From contig DJDD01000154.1 in assembly GCA_002430925.1 (NCBI GenBank), positions 1 through 9,729 on the forward strand: a DNA stretch of 9,729 nucleotides, given 5' to 3'. Position 1 is the stretch's first letter. Every line of letters begins with the position of its first letter. The notes below the pieces were generated by a model. It searched no databases and was not told where the DNA came from. It was given only the letters and a program-made list of their open reading frames with translations. Below, piece after piece: positions 6,539 through 9,729 of this stretch. Source of the stretch: Flavobacteriales bacterium UBA5933 (GTDB lineage Bacteria; Bacteroidota; Bacteroidia; Flavobacteriales; Weeksellaceae). The position numbers and the translations under genes are program-made.

Positions 6539-7564
6539 ATGAATCAAGAGGACAGAAAAATATTAGTTACTGGTGTAGCTGGTTTTATAGGTTTTTATTT
6601 AAGTAAAGCTTTATTAAAACTTGGTTATACTGTTGTAGGTTTAGATAATATTAATGATTATTATGATATTAATTTAAAATATGATCGATTAAAACAGCTT
6701 GGTATACTTCGAGAAGAAGCAGAACAATTCAATCATTTAACAAAATCTTCAACGGAAGAAAATTTCACATTTATTCGTCTTAATTTAGAAGATAGAGAAA
6801 ATTTACCTAAACTTTTCGAAAAACAGTCTTTTGAATTTGTTGTTAATTTAGCTGCGCAAGCAGGAGTTCGTTATAGTTTAGAGAATCCAATGGCTTATGT
6901 TGATAGTAACTTAGTTGGATTTGTAAATATATTAGAATGTTGTCGTCATAACGATATCAAACATTTAGTTTATGCATCTAGTTCTTCAGTTTATGGAGAA
7001 AATGAAAAAATTCCTTTTGGAGAGAATGATCAAGTAGATAATCCTGTAAGTTTATATGCTGCAACTAAAAAGGCAAATGAACTAATGGCACATACTTATA
7101 GTCATTTATATCATTTACCAACATCAGGGCTACGATTTTTTACGGTTTATGGACCATGGGGACGACCAGATATGGCTCCAATGTTATTTGCTGATGCAAT
7201 GACCAATAATAGAGAAATAAAAGTATTTAATAACGGAGAAATGAGCCGTGATTTTACTTTTATTGATGATATTGTACAAGGAATAATAATTACTTTAGAT
7301 AACCCAAGCAATAAAAAACCTGCTTATCAGTTATTCAATATAGGAAACGGGTCTCCTGTTTCTTTGATGCACTTTATTGAGTGTATGGAAAATTCATTAG
7401 GAATTAAAGCTAAAAAAAATATGATGCCTATGCAACCAGGAGATGTTCCTAGAACATGGGCTGATACAACCTCACTTAACCAACTAGGATATAAAAGTAC
7501 TACACCTATAGAAAAAGGCGTTCAGCAGTTTGTTGAATGGTTTAATGGGTATTATAAAAAATAA
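6539..7564 (+). CDS. UDP-glucuronate 4-epimerase (extended SDR family)
   Basis: The protein is a 341-residue NAD-dependent epimerase/dehydratase. It has the extended-SDR nucleotide motif TGVAGFIG (11-18), LDNINDYYDINLKYDRL (35-51), NLAAQAGVRYSLENP (103-117), ASSSSVYG (146-153), the catalytic pair Tyr173 and Lys177 in YAATK, and GLRFFTVYGPWGRPDMA (197-213), then DFTFIDD (238-244). The NDYYD...LK segment, AQAGVRYSLENP and GPWGRPDMA are typical of UDP-glucuronate 4-epimerases (CapI, LspL, WbnF type) and not of GalE or of the TviC/WbpP HexNAc epimerases. The reaction turns UDP-GlcA into UDP-GalA, which fits its place 25 bases after ugd. The C-terminus overlaps the start of the flippase gene by one base. 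An unlikely alternative is a 4-epimerase for the HexNAc uronic acid made by the 3192-4490 enzyme. Confidence 0.9.
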   Translation: MNQEDRKILVTGVAGFIGFYLSKALLKLGYTVVGLDNINDYYDINLKYDRLKQLGILREEAEQFNHLTKSSTEENFTFIRLNLEDRENLPKLFEKQSFEFVVNLAAQAGVRYSLENPMAYVDSNLVGFVNILECCRHNDIKHLVYASSSSVYGENEKIPFGENDQVDNPVSLYAATKKANELMAHTYSHLYHLPTSGLRFFTVYGPWGRPDMAPMLFADAMTNNREIKVFNNGEMSRDFTFIDDIVQGIIITLDNPSNKKPAYQLFNIGNGSPVSLMHFIECMENSLGIKAKKNMMPMQPGDVPRTWADTTSLNQLGYKSTTPIEKGVQQFVEWFNGYYKK

Positions 7565-9090
7565 TGAGCTCTAATAAAACAATTGCTAAGAATACATTGT
7601 TTTTATATTTCCGAATGTTTTTTAATATGGGAATTTCTCTATATACATCTAGAGTTATTTTAAAAACATTAGGAGTTGAGGATTTTGGTATTTACAATTT
7701 GGTAGGAGGTGTTGTAGTTTTATTTTCTTTTCTTAATAATTCTATGTCTTCTGCTACCCAGAGGTATATTAATATTGAAACAGCAAAAAAAGTAAAGGCT
7801 AGGATTAATCTAGTTTTTTGTACAAGTATGAATATACATATAGGTATAAGTATTGCTGTATTAATATTAGCAGAAACATTTGGTTTATGGTTTTTAAATT
7901 ATAAACTAAATATAGCTAATGATAGAATGTATGCAGCAAATATTGTATATCAAATGTCTGTAATTACAACAGTTATTGATATTACAAGAATACCATATAA
8001 TGCAACGATCCTAGCTTATGAAAAAATGTCATTTTATGCTTATTTTGGAATTTTCGAAACATTAATGAAATTGATAATTGTATATATGTTATACATGTTT
8101 ACAGGTTATGATCATTTAATAGTTTACTCGATATTATTAATGCTAGTAAATTTTTTAGGAAATATTATAGTACGTTTTTATTGTATTAAAAATTTTACTC
8201 AAGAAACTAATTACAAATTATCTTATGACAAAGAACTTACAAAAGAAATAGCATCTTTTTCTGGATGGAATCTTTTTGGTCAAGTTGCTAACGTAGGTTC
8301 TAACCAAGGATTAAATATGATTTTAAATATTTTTATAGGTGTAACTGTAAATGCAGCAATGGGTATTGCAAATCAGGTAAATGCAGTGATATATAATTTT
8401 ATTTCAAATTTTCAAGTAGCTTTCAATCCTCAGATTATTCAATCTCATGCTTTAGGAGATATTGATAAACATAGAAAAATAGTTCTTAATACGTCAAAAT
8501 ATTCTTTTTTCTTAATGAGTATTTTAGCAACACCTTTCTTATTAAGCACAGATTTTATTTTGCATTTATGGCTTGGGAATATTATTCCAGACTATGTAAT
8601 CTCATTTACAAGAATAATTATTTTATGTTCTTTGATTGATTCATTATCAGGACCTTTGTGGATGTCTGCTCATGCAGTAGGTAATATAAAAAAGTATCAA
8701 TTAATATTATCTATAATATTATTATTAAATATTCCGGTAGCTTATATTTTATTAAAGTTAGGTTTTTCTCCTATTTATGTTTTATTCGGTAAATTCTGTT
8801 TAGCTATATTATCTTTTGTCTATAGACTGAATTATGTAAAAACAAAAATAAGGATTAATAAAAAAGACGTTTTTATATATATAAGTAATTTATTACCAGT
8901 ATGCCTTGTTTTTGTTATAACACTATATTTAGTGAATTATAGTATTGTAAAAACAAATTCTTTTCAAGAGTTTATTATAAATACTCTAATGTTAGAATTT
9001 CTCGTTATTTTATTCATTTTATTATTAGGATTAAAAAAATCTGAGAAATCATTAATATTTTCATTCATTTCATCAAAAATAAAAAACTAA
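7564..9090 (+). CDS. Wzx-like polysaccharide flippase (MATE/PST superfamily)
   Basis: This 508-residue integral membrane protein has about 12 to 14 hydrophobic segments along its whole length, for example near 11-35, 42-60, 82-108, 120-145, 150-180, 185-210, 240-275, 315-340, 345-370, 378-400, 403-425, 436-460 and 472-495. The opening (NTLFLYFRMFFNMGISLYTS, 10-29, then LGVEDFGIYNLVGGVV, 36-51) is the typical start of polysaccharide transport proteins that move a lipid-linked oligosaccharide from the cytoplasmic to the periplasmic face of the inner membrane. MSSATQRYIN (61-70) is also commonly seen in the Bacteroidota members. Both ends form TAATG junctions, with the epimerase gene before and the pyruvyltransferase gene after, so it is inside a coupled operon. 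Its presence supports a Wzx/Wzy-type route, although no polymerase is in view. Sequence alone does not show which glycan it moves, and Wzx proteins are too diverse to assign a symbol safely. Confidence 0.88.
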   Translation: MSSNKTIAKNTLFLYFRMFFNMGISLYTSRVILKTLGVEDFGIYNLVGGVVVLFSFLNNSMSSATQRYINIETAKKVKARINLVFCTSMNIHIGISIAVLILAETFGLWFLNYKLNIANDRMYAANIVYQMSVITTVIDITRIPYNATILAYEKMSFYAYFGIFETLMKLIIVYMLYMFTGYDHLIVYSILLMLVNFLGNIIVRFYCIKNFTQETNYKLSYDKELTKEIASFSGWNLFGQVANVGSNQGLNMILNIFIGVTVNAAMGIANQVNAVIYNFISNFQVAFNPQIIQSHALGDIDKHRKIVLNTSKYSFFLMSILATPFLLSTDFILHLWLGNIIPDYVISFTRIIILCSLIDSLSGPLWMSAHAVGNIKKYQLILSIILLLNIPVAYILLKLGFSPIYVLFGKFCLAILSFVYRLNYVKTKIRINKKDVFIYISNLLPVCLVFVITLYLVNYSIVKTNSFQEFIINTLMLEFLVILFILLLGLKKSEKSLIFSFISSKIKN

Positions 9091-9729
9091 TGATAAAAAA
9101 AGTAATTTTAAAAGCGAATTATTTATTACAAAAAAATAAAAATAAGAATACTACTAAAGAAATCATTAATAAGATAATTAATGAAGATGAAGCAAAAAGA
9201 ATATTTTTATTTCAAACTCCAACACATTCTAATATAGGAGATCATGCAATTGCTGAAGCTCAATTATCATTTTTACAACAAAATTTTGATGACTACACAG
9301 TTTATGAAATAAATGATGATATTTTTGATTTTTTTATTGAGAAAATAGATTTAGTAATCAAAAATTCAGATATTATTTTATTACATGGAGGAGGGAATTT
9401 TGGGAATGAGTATATAATATTAGAAAAAGCTAGAAGATTAATAATTTCTAAATTACAAAATAATAAAATAGTTGTTTTTCCTCAAACAATCCATTATTCA
9501 AATGATTCGTTAGGTGAGAATGAATTAAAAATAACTCAAGAGATATTTTCTCAGCATAAAAATTTAACTCTTACAGCAAGAGAAGAAGTTTCTTATGAAT
9601 TAATGAAAAAATATTTTCCTAATAATAATGTTATTCTTACTCCAGATATAGTTTTGTATACATCTCAATTGAAGTCTAAGCAAAGAACTTATGGTTTAAA
9701 AGTAATACGAGAAGATCAAGAGTCTATTT
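9090..9729 (+). CDS. Polysaccharide pyruvyl transferase family protein, C-terminus cut by window edge
   Basis: An open frame starts at the ATG 9090-9092, overlapping the flippase stop by one base, and continues for 213 codons to the window edge without a stop. After an N-terminal lead of about 35 residues it has FQTPTHSNIGDHAI (41-54), LLHGGGNFGNEYI (97-109), VVFPQTIHYSND (128-139), LTAREEVSYELMKKYFP (161-177) and LTPDIVLY (183-190). This order (GDxAI, HGGGNFG, PQTxxYS, xAREExSYE, PDxxL) is that of the polysaccharide pyruvyl transferase family (WcaK, AmsJ, EpsO and related proteins). Members transfer a pyruvate ketal to a sugar of the repeat unit, while some relatives act as glycosyltransferases of similar fold or are annotated only by family. 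It may therefore decorate the polysaccharide with an acidic pyruvate. About a third of a typical protein seems to be missing to the right. Confidence 0.87.
   Translation, partial: MIKKVILKANYLLQKNKNKNTTKEIINKIINEDEAKRIFLFQTPTHSNIGDHAIAEAQLSFLQQNFDDYTVYEINDDIFDFFIEKIDLVIKNSDIILLHGGGNFGNEYIILEKARRLIISKLQNNKIVVFPQTIHYSNDSLGENELKITQEIFSQHKNLTLTAREEVSYELMKKYFPNNNVILTPDIVLYTSQLKSKQRTYGLKVIREDQESI

Noticed and set aside
6539..7564. Epimerase considered as the TviC/WbpP HexNAc 4-epimerase partner of the 3192-4490 enzyme
   Set aside because: NDYYDINLK, AQAGVRYSLENP and GPWGRPDMA point to UDP-glucuronate 4-epimerases, and the gene directly follows ugd.

Overview
The window reads as part of a surface-polysaccharide (capsule or O-antigen type) biosynthesis locus from an AT-rich member of the Bacteroidota, probably a flavobacterium. 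Supporting signs are the low GC throughout, start codons preceded by A-rich stretches rather than Shine-Dalgarno motifs, a TAnnTTTG-like promoter element, and an intergenic repeat containing CACTCAGAGCTTGTCGAAGAG, which resembles a dispersed repeat I recall from flavobacterial genomes. Genus and species cannot be set from this sequence alone.

Left part (1-1563, minus strand): a two-gene ABC transporter. An ATPase (904-1563) overlaps by 8 bases a large multi-span membrane protein (1-911) that runs off the window edge. The pair does not look like a Wzm/Wzt polysaccharide exporter and is probably a separate unit that borders the locus.

Divergent intergenic region (1564-1661): a 98-bp spacer containing an imperfect dyad whose outer arms give TAnnTTAG on both strands, so it may hold back-to-back promoters.

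Right part (1662-9729, plus strand): a co-directional run of eight genes. They encode mannose-1-phosphate guanylyltransferase (GDP-mannose), a TagD-like nucleotidyltransferase, a WbpO/TviB-type UDP-HexNAc 6-dehydrogenase, dTDP-4-dehydrorhamnose 3,5-epimerase (RmlC), UDP-glucose 6-dehydrogenase (Ugd), UDP-glucuronate 4-epimerase, a Wzx-like flippase and a polysaccharide pyruvyl transferase family protein cut by the window end. Three junctions (4490, 7564, 9090) are one-base TAATG stop/start overlaps. The main break in the run is the 311-bp gap between rmlC and ugd, which carries 2.7 copies of an 86-bp tandem repeat.

Together the genes supply activated sugars (GDP-Man, a UDP-HexNAc uronic acid, dTDP-rhamnose, UDP-GlcA and UDP-GalA), flip a lipid-linked unit across the inner membrane, and probably add pyruvate or a related group. 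That fits an acidic polysaccharide made by a Wzx/Wzy-type route. No glycosyltransferase, Wzy polymerase, RmlA/B/D or phosphomannomutase is in the window, so the locus must continue to the right or rely on genes elsewhere. I see no tRNA, rRNA, CRISPR array, transposase or phage gene. The parts are all recognisable families; the least explained elements are the tandem repeat, the divergent dyad, the TagD-like enzyme without a partner and the unassigned ABC transporter.
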